Counted from the first letter of the stretch, positions 9,209-21,517 are shown. The stretch: 64,000 nt of DNA from Gracilaria vermiculophylla (GCA_019155205.2 JAHNZQ020000308.1:5273664-5337663); one strand, 5' to 3'. The notes: a model not told the origin generated them from the sequence alone. Numbers and translations are program-made.

Positions 9209-11133
9209 GATTTATCTTGCAGTTGGCCGTCTGCAAAAAAAGGGATTAGAGCAGTCGGCCATTCGTATCGACAGCAATACTTTGCGAAGCGCACCAAAAT
9301 GTACCGTCTCGGATACTCAAAGGCCTTTGTAAGAGATAAGCAATCCGTTTGCCACCTCGTATCGTGTGGAACAATGCCACAACCTTATGCACCTGCTATC
9401 CGAAGAAAGAAAAGACTTTCACTCGTCGCCAGCGATGCCATTCGCAGAGGACACGAGGCGGGATACCTTCCTCCCGCCCGGTCGCCCACTCGCGACCCCT
9501 CTGCGCGTCTCCCTTGATCTGCGCCAAGACCTTTTGCGTTATGTGCGACCTTCCATAGGGTGACTTTACAATGCGACTGTTGACTTCAACGGCAACAATC
9601 GCTCACGGACCACAGTCTGCGCCGACACGAAGCGATCGCGATCCTAACGTACCGTACTTGAATTGCGGCCAATGGCTGCGATCCGAATCATGCTGTAGAT
9701 TTTTTATTCTCATGCGTCGTCTGGCACCATTGAGATGAGATGGTTCCAGGATCGGGTTCCACAATCTGGCTTGGTGTAGAAATGAGTGTATTCACCCATT
9801 CCACTTCGTGCGTTTTAACCCACAGCGGGACCACGTCTCCGACCATTGGTGACTTTGGACCATCTCACCCAAAACCCGTCTTCGCATAAAGTGAAAAACT
9901 TTTCCTCATTTTTGGGATATGGATTGCTATGTTAGATATATCACATAAATAATTAACAAGAACGCAAGCACTAAACAGTAGTAAAAGATAAATTTTACGA
10001 ATCGAATAGAATGCAATTACATATTGGGATACGAAAACTCATAAAGACAAAAATAAAACAATAACAAATTAAAAAGAGATTGACTTTTTGCACATCTGTT
10101 TCACCCACTAATAACATAATTCTGTCCAATATGTTTGGATTGAACATTTCTTCATTAAACCCCAAAACTGTTAACTGCGCACCTAGTCATCTCCGGCGCT
10201 TATTTCTTCATTGTACCTCTGCTAAACGAATCTGCGCATCTGTGATTATTAGAAATTTAATCTGCAATTTTAAAACGGGTGTCGCATTCTTTATTATAAT
10301 ATTCATCGTCTTCGGCTCTCAATGGGCGTTGAAAAAAATGTGATCGTTGATTATCGTCACAAAACAACAAATAACATCATAATCATATTTTTTTCGTTTC
10401 AAGTAATATTTTGTTTCGATAACATGAAATACTTCTATCAGCATTTGAAGAAATATTTCTACAGTAACACGAATAAAAACATTTAGATTTTTCTTTTCTT
10501 TTAATTACAATTTAAAAAACTTTTTGGCCGTTTTTTTGTTGAATGCACCACCGGCAATTGTTCTCCAGCTTCTTGCTACTCTTTTCAAATAAATAGTTCT
10601 CAGCTTGGAATAATTTTTCACCAGTTTTTATCAGTCTGAAACAAAGCAAACTGTTGTCATTTCTGTTCACCAGCGCCTTTTTGGGATTATGAATATTTGA
10701 AAAAATCATATAAATCTAGGAACACGATCCTGGAGCCTTTCAATATATTATTAATTTCTCAATTTTTTGAAATGCAAAGAAAATTTTCTTTTGAGGCCAC
10801 AGAGTTTGTGTTTGCCTTTAAATCATGTCGAAAGAGAAAGCAAAAACTCGATTTAATTCTTTTTAAAATTTTTTGGTTCTACAGACGTTGAATATGTTAG
10901 CGATCATTTCTTTCAAGTGCAAATATGAGAGCCGGCAAACAACATATTTTGTGTTGCAAACACGAACTCGTTGTCATTGAACTGGGCATTATTGAGCTTG
11001 CAAATGGTTGGGCATAGGTAGCCCATTTGTAACAACCACCCCACAAAGCAGATCCTCAGCCCAACGGCAATACGTGTAAGCTATGGTAACCGATGTCGTA
11101 CATCGAACTTGAAGTATCAGCACTTGAACGAAC
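9209..11133. other. Intergenic, AT-rich from about 9900
   Basis: No supported gene. The stretch from about 9900 to 10920 is markedly AT-rich with many in-frame stops. A hairpin-capable sequence occurs near 10998-11032 (TTGCAAATGG with CCATTTGTAA). Confidence 0.45.
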
Positions 11134-11212
11134 TGTTGATAGTTCAAATGGTGAACAGTGCGCCCTGTGTCACAAGAGAGTATAGCGCAAATAGCTCATC
11201 TGTTTTCCAACA
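11134..11212 (+). mobile_element. Solo 79-bp LTR of the TRIM/copia family
   Basis: Starts TGTTG and ends CAACA, a 5-bp inverted terminus. It matches the 79-bp LTRs at 35737, 35967 and 38404 over the full length. Orientation is plus by comparison with the copy followed by a primer-binding site at 38483. No clear target duplication is visible, so it may have been left by recombination or be decayed. Confidence 0.85.
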
Positions 11213-11548
11213 GGTTGAACCACTTCACGCCTTGCGGGACATGCCGTGTGCTTCAAGCCTTGTGAGAGAAAGCATCATGCTCTTAAATTTTTTTCGCAAC
11301 ACGACGTCGTGAACGACAATACACCGCGTGCAATGTCAGCACACTGCACTGAAGCGCCGTGCGACGTAGAATATTCAAAGTAGGTACAATAGCTAAACGG
11401 TCATCTTCACGTAGAGTTTTACACAACCAACCAGAACTATTCCCATCAACTGTACTTGCCTGGTCATACTTCCCTCAACCACTCTGTGTTTCATTTGACA
11501 GCATCGCAATACAATGCTCACCGCAGGATTTTCCCCCTCCCTCCTCTC
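11213..11548. other. Short flank before the gypsy tower
   Basis: No gene, LTR or gypsy internal sequence recognised. It is not similar to the N-terminal part of the gypsy-I antisense frame that would be expected here if copy E were complete. Confidence 0.4.
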
Positions 11549-12102
11549 TGTAGTACAGTGAATCCAAAGGTGATATCGTGGAGTGCCTTTATGGCGTAAT
11601 GTTCCTCAGGAGGGCTCGTATTTTATTAACTGAGCCGTGTGGTGCATAACTCGGCCCGCGTGCGCTACAGTATCCTCGAGAGACGGTAGAATTTATATTT
11701 ATTTTAGTTAATTTGTGTAAGAAATTACTACAAGAGTAAGACCAACTGAGGCGAGCTCCCGGCGTGATACTTAATCTGCCGGTCGAGCTCCACCTCTGGG
11801 GAAGTAAACCAAGCACCCTTGAGTCTAAGTCTATTTTTCCGGTTGAAGACTATCGTTGAACATTCTCAAGGTTTCTAAGCCGCCGATTCCCAGGTCGCAT
11901 CATAGCAGCGCCTGTAGGAGCTTTGTCTGCCCAGTGAACCTCCCCCTCCGCTTGGTGTTTGGGGATCCCCTTTCAGAATTTTCTCGGCTTGCGACAGCGA
12001 AAACCGGACACCACCTTTAGGAAATTGCGTATTTGGAGTAAATAAAAACTCCGAATGGACGTTGTGCACTACCACCTCGAAGGGAGAACCGACGGTACCA
12101 CA
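11549..12102 (+). mobile_element. Gypsy-I LTR, plus orientation, left edge of the tower
   Basis: A complete LTR (TGTAGTACAGTG... to ...GGTACCACA) matching those at 14161 and 24121. It abuts antisense-frame sequence belonging to minus-oriented copy E. The flanks (CTCTC left, ACTGC right) do not form a target duplication, so it may be a solo LTR with a deleted or recombined left side. Confidence 0.85.
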
Positions 12103-12312
12103 ACTGCTTCCGCGATGGTTGCTATTTTGTCGACGGAGGCTGCTGCTTCTGGCGCACCCTCAGGCGGGTTATCTTCTGGAGCTCTAGGTGCTGCTTTCCA
12201 GATGTTGGTGCAGGCGTGCCTGGTGACGGGCCGTCCTGCTGGGACTTCCCCTGTAGAGGCTCTACGTGAGGCTCGCACCTGGGTCCTAGAACTCCATAAG
12301 GCTCGGGAGGAC
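12103..12312 (+). pseudogene. C-terminal remnant of the gypsy-I antisense frame, copy E
   Basis: Reads on plus because copy E lies on minus. It matches the C-terminal part of the frame at 21518-23608: the AASGAPSGG, LVQ.CLVT and EALREAR.WVLELHKAR blocks are shared. A TGA follows at 12313 where copy A has CGA. DNA similarity continues to about 12430. Confidence 0.8.
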
Positions 12313-12599
12313 TGAGATTCGATGGCGCCCATTAAGGAGAAGGAGAGCTTGGCGGAGGTTTTGGAAAGCTAAACCGTCACGGCGGTAACTCACCTCGAAG
12401 CGGAGTATGTAATGCAGTTCGATGACCTGCAGGTGGAAAAAACTACGGCGAAGGGAGTCACACCACGGTAGCGGCGGAATAAAAGATCCTTGCGTTCGTG
12501 CAGAAGCTCCGTGATCAGTAGTTGCAGTACGAATGGGCTGTGCACGCGCGCTCAGCCACACAAAACGGCGTTGTGGATCCGTGCTAAAAGTGGGCAACG

Positions 12600-14160
12600 C
12601 CGTCCTGGCGGCGAAAAAGAAAACTAAACGTGGAGCATAGATACAGGAGACGAAAAACCGGTTGGGGGCCTAATCCTCCTTACCAAAACGGAAACGTCTA
12701 TGCGGAGATGCGATTTCACTCCAGATTGGCGTGATATTTTCTGGTGAAGTTCTCCGGGATGTGTCCCGGAGGTCTTCCGTGTCGTCCTTTTGAGGTGTAC
12801 CCGTACCAGCAAATGCGGTACAGTATTCCTGCAGGTGTTTGTCGGTGAGAGACGATATGGTCCAACGCGTACAGGATATCACATTCAGGGGTCATGATGG
12901 CGTCTGAAGCCTCCATCATTGGTTCACCGAAAGGAGTGATGTGATTTCCAGTATTTAGTGATGTCGTCGTTATTGAGGTGGTCGGATGAAAAGGTTCTGG
13001 GCTTGGTCCATGCAGTAGGGTGGCGGGAATTCTTGAAGGTCTGAGCGTCGGGACTTTCGTCACCCTATCACGGGAGAAGACGTCCCGGAGCCCGTTAACC
13101 TCAATGGTGACAGTGTCGCTATAGGTATCCAAGACCCAAGACTTTGTAAGGCCCTGAGGTGTTCGGCGTTAACTTGTGCGTGATATGCGACACTTAAGCG
13201 GATTTCTCTCCAGGTTTGTCGAAGAAAACCTCGTCGCCTCCATTCAGATGAGCATCTGCCTTCACCTTCCTTTCGAAATCCTTTTTGTGTCGCCTCTGGG
13301 AGGCGGTCAATGTCTCCTTTTCGAAAGAGAGTGAGACCTCACACCGCCTTAAGATGGTACCTTTTGCTTGCGCCGCTTTTGGTATCTGTGGCCCATCCGC
13401 CGGGTACGCCGTGGAGCGTGCCGCAATTTTGGCAGTAGGTGGGATGTGCGAGAGCACCAGATTGAAAAGAGCGTTCCCCGTGGATCGGTGCACCTGCAGG
13501 ATGTATGCATACGTGAGTGAGCCCCCGTATGCATCCGAATCCCTCTGGTAGTCCGCGACGTAGTATTTCAACCTTTAGGCGATGGTTTTGTTAAACCTCT
13601 CCGCTTGTCCGTAAGTCTGGGGGTGATAGGCAGTCGTGAACAACTTTTTTATTCCCAGTTTTCTGAAGATGGCCTTGAATAGCTTCGACACGAACGGGGT
13701 CCATTATCCGTAAGCAGATACCACGGTATCCAATATGCGTAAACCCAGTGCTGCAGAAAGGTGCCGGCACCTACTGCTGCAGTGGTGCTTCGGAGTGGAA
13801 TGGCGCGCGAGATCTTCGAGAATCTATCGGGGAACACGAGGATAAATCGATACCCTCGCTCCGTCATGTGGAGAGGGCCCAAAACGTCCATGGCCAGGAA
13901 CTCCAAAGTTCCTGGAGGCGGGAACACAGTGAACGGTGTCCGATGTCTGCGGATACTCCTCCTGGCAGTGGCACACGAGTGGCAATACGCCATCGTTTTG
14001 AAGGCTTCCTTAGCCATGATTGGCCAATACAACTCTCCCCTGATGGTGAAATACATGCACGATCCACCGGGGTGCCCGGCAAGGCGAGGATAGTGTGAAA
14101 GGTATAGCTTTCTCGACAGTATGCTCGTTGGGACCACCTTTTGGAGAGCTCCTTCCAGGA
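12600..14160 (-). pseudogene. Gypsy-I copy E: integrase C-terminus and chromodomain, broken
   Basis: From 14160 leftwards on minus: the end of the zinc-binding region (LAGHPGGS, then a CHSC-type cysteine pair), the integrase core with LAMDVLGP and LLTDNGP, the post-core region, and a chromodomain (ILYRICWYGY, then HIPENFTRKYHAN) near 12720-12870. Several stops and shifts break it. Copy E keeps the second catalytic Asp that copy A has lost. Copy A is inserted at 14160; copy E resumes at 24677. Confidence 0.85.
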
Positions 14161-14713
14161 TGTAGTACAATGGCTCCTACGGAAATAGAGTGGTTTGGCC
14201 TTAAGGTATAATATTCCTAAGGAGGGTTCGTAATTTACTAGCTGGGCCACGTGGTGCATTATCTCGCCCGCGTGCGCTACAGTATCCTTGAGGTACGGTA
14301 GAATTATTATTTGTTTTAGATAATTTATGCAGGTAATTAGCACAGTAGCGAGACCTGCGGAGGCGGGCTCCCGGCTTAATATTTAACCTGCCGGTTGAGC
14401 TCCACCTCTGGGGAAGTAAAGACAAGCACCCTTGAGTCTTCATCTACTTTTCCGGTTGGAGTCTCTGTTCGATCAACGCAGGTTACTAAGCCGCCGATCC
14501 CCAGGTCGCATCATAGCAGCGCCTGTAGGAGCATTTTCCGCTCAGTGAATCTCCCCCTCCACTTTGTGTTTGCGGATGCTCTTTAAGAATTCCCCCGGCT
14601 AGCGACAGCGGATACCGGAGACCACCTTTAGGAATACGCCTCTTTGGAGTCAACAAAAACTCCTAACGGACGATGTGCTTTACTACCTCGAGAGGAGGGC
14701 TGACAGTACCACA
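14161..14713 (+). repeat. Gypsy-I 5' LTR, copy A
   Basis: A 553-bp LTR with inverted ends TGTAGTAC and GTACCACA. The next bases, ACTGGTCCCCCGACTTAG, are the likely primer-binding site, starting TGG 2 nt past the LTR. Copies E and D show TGGTCTCCCGACTTAG and TGGTCTTCCAACTTAA at this place. I could not assign the primer tRNA. Confidence 0.92.
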
Positions 14714-14775
14714 ACTGGTCCCCCGACTTAGAAGGTCAAAGTTCCTTAAAACTTCACACAAGTCGCAGCAAAACC

Positions 14776-14991
14776 ATGTTTCTAGTTTGCAACGACCAAC
14801 CTCCAACAGTGGAGTTCTTCCTTCAGGTGATTCGGAAGTGGAACAAAATCACCCCCTACCTACTCCTCTATGGACCCCTCAGAACCCCCAATGGAAACCC
14901 CCCTACAGAATCCTCAAGCAACCGGCTCCGTCGGTGGGCGCAGCACGCTCAGCGCTCCCCAGGAGATGGCCGCCACACTGGAGGACCCTGA
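14776..14991 (+). other. Overlapping 71-codon frame at the start of gag, conserved in three copies
   Basis: Begins with ATG soon after the LTR and overlaps the gag start in another frame. Related frames occur in copy E (35311-35526, minus) and copy D (58118-58306), all with the blocks ND....EFFL, RKW, DLLL, LRTPN and LRR.AQHAQR. It could be an upstream regulatory frame or a gag leader joined by frameshift. Overlap with gag means part of the conservation may be shared DNA constraint. Confidence 0.35.
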
Positions 14992-16867
14992 AAGTCTCCT
15001 TCAAAATCCTGGCTCCTCTGTGGAGCGTTTCAGGAATTGCCTTCGGAGAGTGCATGATCGGAGGCAAGCGGAATCCCCCGCCACAATTCTGGAGAACGCC
15101 GATGTGGAGGTTGAAGAACCGCACACGGCATCGCATCCGCCACCTCAGGATCTACAGGGACGGGAACAACCGGAGGCTAACTCCCTCCTGGAGTCTCTTG
15201 TCCCGCGTCTTACGGATTGGCTCTCACGGGAGCTGGTCGAAGAAATACCTGCAGGTGTTGAAGCCCACTTCGCAGCGCGCCGCCACACCCTTGTGGAGGA
15301 AATCGGAACGGAGAGCGCTCACCGTGCTGTGGATGCTTCGCTAGATTCTGATCGCTTCCTTGAGGTGATCTCAGATTTTATCTGTGCGGAGGTTCGCTCC
15401 CAAACCGCGCCGCTGCTCCCCGCAGCGGCGTTCCAAAGTTATTCTTCCGTACAGGAGAGGTTCCCTCTATCAACACCTAAGGTGACCCCGGGCAGAGAAG
15501 GACAGGATACTGCCACCCCCTACGCCAGAGGAGGAAAGGATACTGCCGTAGGGAAACGGGACCACCTCAGGAATCTTGCTATGCACCGTCTGGACCCAAC
15601 GCCCCGCGGAGGAGAACAGGATACCGGTCGCGAAGGAATTCACCTATGGAGAGAAGGACAGGATACTCCTTGGGTGGATCGCAATAACGGGGGTATGGTC
15701 AGTAACCCAAACCACCTTAAAGAAAGACGCCGGAAGAAACGGAGGGTGAAAAGAAGAAAGCGAGACACCGATTGGGAGAGAAGCTCAGACTCCGAATCCG
15801 TAAACAGCTCCAGCTTAGAGGACAGTATATCTCCCAAGGAGAAGAGCAGAAGGGCCAGGAAGGTCGTCCCGCTTAACGACCTCTTCGCCAAAGTGGTGGA
15901 TTATGACACCTAGAGGTTGAATGATCGCTCCACTCTCTACGACGCGTCGGTCGCTAAACGACCCACGAAGATTCAGCGCCGCATGGATATTCAAATGAAG
16001 AAGCACTCCTTCTCAGGCGAAGACCCCATCTCGGTGTTGAATTTTCTTACGCGTTTCTGTTCAGCGTGTAACACCAATGGTGTCCATGAAGGTGCCGCCG
16101 TATGGTGCTTTCAGTTCTACCTAACAGGCCAATCGCACTCGCTGGTGCAGCCACGCCTCACGGAGGAGAACACCATTGTGAATGATCCTGGAACGGAGGT
16201 CCTGACGGCGTACCCGGATTTGGTGAATGTCCTACTCAAAAGGTATGCAACGGACGATATGATAGACGGTGTCGATGCTGAAGTCACCTCCTATAGACAG
16301 AACACCGGAATGACCGAGACGAAGTTCTCACAGAAACTGTGGACGAAGGCCCTACTGTGTGGGAATGTGTACTCCGAACGGCGGTTGAAGTCGTTGTTTG
16401 TCGAGGGACTTCCTCACTCGAAACGTGCGAGGGTGCGCAATCACCTGACAACGCACCTGAAGACCTCCTATACGGAGTTAGCGCGTTTTGCGAAATCCTA
16501 TGGGGATACCCACCGTGCCGCTCGCCGCAGGCATGCTCTTCTTTCGGACAAACCGGCGGCCCAAAGGACCCGTCAGGCATCCGCTCTGACGTTAGACTTC
16601 AGCACCTCGGAGGAGGTCGACGAGCTCACGCTTGTGGGAGAGCAAGAGGCCCTTGCCCTCTCATGTGCCTTCTCTCAGGGAGCACCGTCTAGAACGAGGA
16701 CACCCTCATCTCCCACTTCGTACGCCTCGGCAGGATCGTACAGGAGCGTTCGATTTGCGAACCCTCCAGGCTACCCACCGCCTTGCAGAATTTGCTCGTC
16801 ACGAGAGCCCGTACACTGTACGACTCTCACCCCGGCAATGAGGGCCGTCACCCTGCAGGAAAGATAG
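14870..16867 (+). pseudogene. Gypsy-I gag, copy A, interrupted
   Basis: Opens at ATG 14870 and runs to a TAG at 15911-15913, then continues in the same frame to 16867. The N-terminal half is acidic with a Lys/Arg-rich cluster followed by Ser/Asp/Glu-rich sequence. The second half holds a capsid-like helical region (FSGEDPISVLNFLTRF, then a conserved Arg/Leu-rich domain). No canonical CCHC knuckle is visible; a Cys/His cluster (PPCRICSSREPVHC) lies near the end. Copy E has a Tyr codon at the TAG position, so the stop is a nonsense mutation and not programmed readthrough. Gag would form the cytoplasmic particle that packages element RNA. Confidence 0.85.
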
Positions 16868-17166
16868 AAAAACCTCCAGGACCTGAACTACATACCAACG
16901 GAGAGCGGAAGTTATCGAACCGCGTATAGCGACATCCGCTCCTCTCAAGGAAACTACGGTTACCGCGCTCCACCGGGAGTGCAGCCTGTTCCGCTGTCAC
17001 TGGCACCTGCAATGCAGGTGCCGGTGTCCCAGCCGGTTGCACCTCAAGGTAACACGTCGCATCGCGATGCACAAACGCAGAAGCCTTCCCCGCCTGGAAC
17101 CCAGCCCCTCTCCAACCAGGAAAACCCTCAGAGCCACGCGTAGAGGCTTCGCGTGGCTCTCTAACA

Positions 17167-17715
17167 TTGAGCCTCAGCTCCACGGAGGTCGCCTTTAGGA
17201 AAAGGGGAGAGGCCATCTGCTCCGTCGACGCAGAATCGGCGGGCCCCCCAATCTCGTTAGACCCATTCGACACCTTTGAGGATTCTGTGTGCACGCTCCG
17301 CCGTGTGAATTACAAGGTCTTCGCCTCTAAAGCATGTTCCCCGCTCGCCTCCACCACGGTGCGTGCTATCCTCGATACCGGAGCTGGCCCAAATCTGGTG
17401 CACGCCGACGTGCTCCCGCGGTCTGCTCTTGCCTCCCTGAGGAATGGCAAGCTCCCGACGGTGCGCGATGCGTCGCGTCGAGCATTGACCATCCTCGGCG
17501 CACTCCCCTTGTACCTCCGGTTGGGCTCCTTACAGGTGAGAGTGTGGTTCCTCGTGGCGACCAACCTGGCCGCACAATGCATATTGGGCACTTCCTTTGT
17601 GGATCGATATGTACGTGCAATCTACCCACGCCTGTGGAAGGTTACGTTTCACGACGCTGCCCCTGTAGGTATCGTGTCCGCATCTCCAGGACCGTACGTT
17701 AACGCGGTCACGTAG
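17167..17715 (+). pseudogene. Gypsy-I aspartic protease domain, copy A
   Basis: A retropepsin-type domain with active site AILDTGAGPNLV near 17370-17400 and a downstream ILGTSFVDRY block that corresponds to the second conserved segment. The catalytic Asp is intact here, unlike in copies D and E. The domain would cleave the Gag-Pol polyprotein. It is separated from gag by stops after 16867 and from RT by stops near 17715. Confidence 0.85.
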
Positions 17716-17801
17716 GTAATCTGCCAAAGGAGACGCAGTCAAATAAGCTCCGAGTGGTGAAAAGTATCGAAATACCCGCGAGGAGTCAGGCCGAAGTCTG
17801 A

Positions 17802-19560
17802 GTGCATATCTCTGCATCTGGACTTTCATTCCTACAGGAGAGTCCACACCTGACGACGAAGCAGCACTCCATGATGGCGAACGGTGTTATGGAAGTAATA
17901 CCGAATATTCCCTTCAGGGTCGTGCTCGCTGACCTTAAGGAGTCGCCGTTACGGCTCCAGAAAGGAATGGTCGTCAGACTGGCACCACTCGCCCCTGCAC
18001 GACTGGCTCACCTTCCTCGGTCGGAATACCTTGCGGACCGCGATGCTATCACCACCATGGAAGCGGAAGCGACTTCCTCGGCTGCAGAGGAAGAGAGTCT
18101 TGCCACCTGGCGGGAGAAGCTCCAAATTGGCAATGAATTCGAAGGGTATCGCCATAGGATAGTGGAGATGCTATCCGCCTTTTGAGGACATGTGGTCTGG
18201 TCGCCTTGGTCAGGTCAGCCTGGCCAAGCACAGGATACAGCTCACACCGGATGCGAAGCCAATACATCAACTCACGAGGAGGGCCGAACCCCATGCGCGC
18301 GACTATGAACGCGATGAGGTCCACCAAATGCTGAAGAAGGGCGTAATAGAGCCTTCCACTTCCGAATGTGCCTCCCCAGTGGTATTTTTCAAAAAGAAAG
18401 ATGGCTCCCTAAGGTTCTGTATTGACTACAGGCGCCTTAACGAGGTGACAGTACGCGATTCGTACCCGATGCCCCGGATAGATGAATGTATCGACTCCTT
18501 AGACGATGCGTCCTTTTTCTCCACGCTGTATGCCAACAGCGGCTACTGGCATATTGAGATGGATGACTCCAATAAGGATAAGACAACGTTCACCTCGCAC
18601 TGTAGGATCTTCAGATTCCTAAGGATGCCATTTGGGTTGAAGAACGCACCCGCTACGTTCCAACGAGCGGTGGACATTATCCTGTCGAAGGTGAAATGGC
18701 AGTACGCCTTGGTGTATATGGATGATGTCATCATATACTCCCGCAGCGTGAAGGAGCACTTCATTCATGTGAAACACGTGCTCCAACTCCTAAAGGATGC
18801 TGGCCTCACCCTGATACTGGAGAAATGTTTCTTGTTCAAGTCGTCTGTGGAATAACTGGGGCACGTTGTGCTCCCGGGCCGCCTACAGGTTTCTAGGAAA
18901 ACTCAGGACGCCATTAAGGAATCTCGCCCGCCCATGAACCAGACGGAGCTCTGCTCCTTCCTTGGGTTGTGTAACATCTTTCGGAGCTTTGTCCCTAATT
19001 TCTCCTGTATAGCGGCGCCGTTAAATCGCCTCCTGGAGAAGGACAAACCGACGCAATTGGCTCTCTTGATGGACGAAAAGTTTGAAGCCTTCGACACCCT
19101 GAAGAGGAGACTGATAGAACCACCAATCTTGGTATTGCCGAAGCGGCACGGCTGAATGGTGCTGGACACTGACGCCTGTAAATACCAAATCGTATGTGCC
19201 CTCCTACAGGAGCAACCGAAAGGTGGATTTCAACCCATCGGGTATTGGAGTCGCAGCCTCACCCCCACGGAACGGAATCATTCCACCTCGGAGCGCGAAT
19301 GTCTCGCCATCTAGTTGGCGGTTTTGCTTTTACGCCCATACCTGGAAGGCGCGAGCTTCACCTTGAGGACGGACAACGCACCACTGAAGTGGATACTGTC
19401 CTTAACGGATGCTTCCGGTTGCCTGGAAAGGTGGAGGTTACGCCTCCTGGAGTTCGAGTTTGACATCGTCCACCGCCCTGGCATTAAACACCAGGCAGCG
19501 GACGCACTCTCGCGAATCTTCACCGATGGGGAAGATAAAACACCTTTGGAGGACACCAGA
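17802..19560 (+). pseudogene. Gypsy-I reverse transcriptase and RNase H, copy A, broken
   Basis: A linker (17802-18185) leads after a 1-nt shift into RT (18190-18855): FKKKDGSLRFCIDYRRLNE, the FGLKNAPATFQR block, and the YMDD box. Motif A reads TLYANSG at 18526-18546, so the first catalytic Asp is Tyr (TAT 18529-18531); copies D and E keep TLDAN. A TAA ends RT at 18855, then the thumb region, a TGA at 19153-19155, and RNase H with LDTDAC, TSERECLAI, RTDNAPLKW and HRPGIKHQAADALSR. A TAG lies inside RNase H near 19312. The enzyme would copy element RNA to DNA but is dead in this copy. Confidence 0.9.
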
Positions 19561-21275
19561 CCGTGTCTGGTCATCCAGGACGCTGACGGGAAAGAAAGAT
19601 CTGATGGAGAATGTTTGGAGTGCTGTGAACCTGGAGGAAAGTATGGTGGGCTCCCTGAGGTGATGGCTCTTGTTGAGAAAGAGAAAGACGTTTTCCCCAT
19701 CACTGTGGCGGAGTTACTGAAGGAACAGAGTACGGGTGCGTACTGCAAAAAGTGCCTCGCCACTGTGGGGAGTTTGACATCTTCATTCGACGTCGGCCGA
19801 GACGGCGTGCTTGTACGCCGCGCCCCTCTGGATGGAGCTCTCCAAAAGGTGGTCCCGACGAAGCTACGGGCGAGAGTGTTGTATCTCTCGCACTATCATC
19901 GCCTCGCCGGGCACTCCGGTGGATCTCGGATGTATTTTACCATGCGAGTTCTATTGGCCGAACATGGCTAATGGCACCTTCCGAACGGTGGCGTATTGTT
20001 ATTCCTGCGCCGCCACTAGGGGGAGTGTACGGAAACACCGGACGCCGCTTACACTGTTCCCACCTTAAGGACCGTTGGAGTTTGTGGCCATGGACATCTT
20101 GGGTCCTCTCCCAAAGACGGAGGGAGGGCACTGATTTATCCTCGTGATCACGGATCGCTTTCCCAAGATCACGTGTGCCAACCCCCTCCAGAGCACTACT
20201 GCAGCAGTGATTACCGACGCCTTTCTGGAGCACTGTGTTTACCCCTACGGGATACCATTTTACCTCCTTACGTACAAAGGCCCCCAGTTCACAGCGAAAC
20301 TCTTCAGTGCCGTCTCCAGAATGCTGGGGATGAAACAGTTGTTTACAACTGCCTATCAGCCCCAGACAAACGGACATGCGGAAAGGTTCAACAAAACCAT
20401 CGCTTCCAGGCTATAGCACTACGTCGTGGACCGCTAGAAGGATTAGGACGCATACGTGGGACCCCTCACGTATGTATACAACCTACAGGTGCACCGCTCC
20501 ACGGGGACTGCTCCTTTGAATTTGGTGCTCTCGCGCATACCGCCAAGTGCCGTCATCGTGGCACGCACCACGGTGCACCCAGCGGATGGGCCACAGACGC
20601 CAACAGTGGCACAAGCCAAACGCTCTATCCTAAGGCGATGCGAGAACGCACTCTCCCACGCGAAGGAGAGACGCAACGCCTCGCAGAGAAGTTAAAAATA
20701 GGACTTCGACCGAAAGGTTATGGAAGGCCCTCACCTGAAGGAAGGCCACGAGGTTTTCCTCGAAAAACCCGGGGAAAACTCCGACGAAACGCCGGACGTC
20801 ACGCGCAAGTTAGCGCCGACCACCTCAGGGCCCTGCAAAGTCCTGGCCACTTATCGGGATACTGTCGCCATTGAGGTGAACGGGCTCAGAGAGGTCGTTC
20901 CCCGTGACAGGGTAACGAAAGTCCCCACGCCCAGCCTCTCAGGAACGCCCGCTACCCCACCTCAAGGACAACGCGCGGAACGTCCTCTCGCAACCACCTC
21001 AGGCACGACGACACCACGGGATACTGGGAACCGCATCACCGCTCTCGGTAAACCATTACTGGAGGCTCCCGATGCTATCCAGACCCCTGAAGGTGACATA
21101 ATCTACGCAGTGGAACATATCACCTCCCCTCGACAAACCCCTGCAAGAGTACTGTACTGCGTCCGCTGGTATGGTACACCTCAAAGGACGACACGGAAGA
21201 AGCTCCGGAACATATCCCGGAGAACTCCCTTAGGCGCTACCACGCCAATCTGGTGCGGAAACGCCTCTCCACATA
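19561..21275 (+). pseudogene. Gypsy-I integrase with chromodomain, copy A, broken
   Basis: The zinc-binding HHCC region (HYHRLAGHSGGS, then CYSCAATRGS after a frameshift near 19948) is followed by the DDE core: MDILGP, then LLTYKGPQF where the second catalytic Asp is Tyr (TAC 20273-20275), then QTNGHAERFNKT with the Glu. Past further stops comes a C-terminal region and a chromodomain (about 21096-21255): IIYAVEHI, VLYCVRWYG, then, after loss of 1 nt near 21174, an HIPEN...RRYHAN block. Copy E has the intact DNG motif, so the Tyr is a lesion. Confidence 0.88.
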
Positions 21276-21287
21276 GGCGCTTTCGTT

Positions 21288-21303
21288 TAGAAAAGGGGGA
21301 GGC
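21288..21303 (+). promoter_or_regulatory. Internal polypurine-like tract after the chromodomain
   Basis: AGAAAAGGGGGAGG lies just past the end of pol, where a simple gypsy element would have its polypurine tract and 3' LTR. Here 2.8 kb including the antisense gene follows before the 3' LTR. It may be a vestigial or central tract. Confidence 0.35.
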
Positions 21304-21517
21304 GGCCCCCGACCGGAGTGTTTTTCGCCTCCGCAGTCTATCCCCTACGTGGAGTTCTCTTTTTCGCCTCGAGGATGCTGTTGCTCGCTTTTCGCATGCT
21401 CCCCCTGCAGCATTTCGTGTCATTACGCACGCTAGCAGAGCTTATGCATATTGAAACTACCGTTCGTGGAGCTTCTGCTCCACCCGAAGGATCTTTTATT
21501 GGTCAGGGTCCTCTCAA

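Noticed and set aside
15911..15913. TAG in gag as a programmed readthrough site
   Set aside because: Copy E has a Tyr codon and copy D also reads through, so it is a private nonsense mutation.
19153..19155. TGA shared by copies A and D as a recoded codon
   Set aside because: Copy E has CGA at this place; CpG decay or common descent of a mutated copy is simpler.
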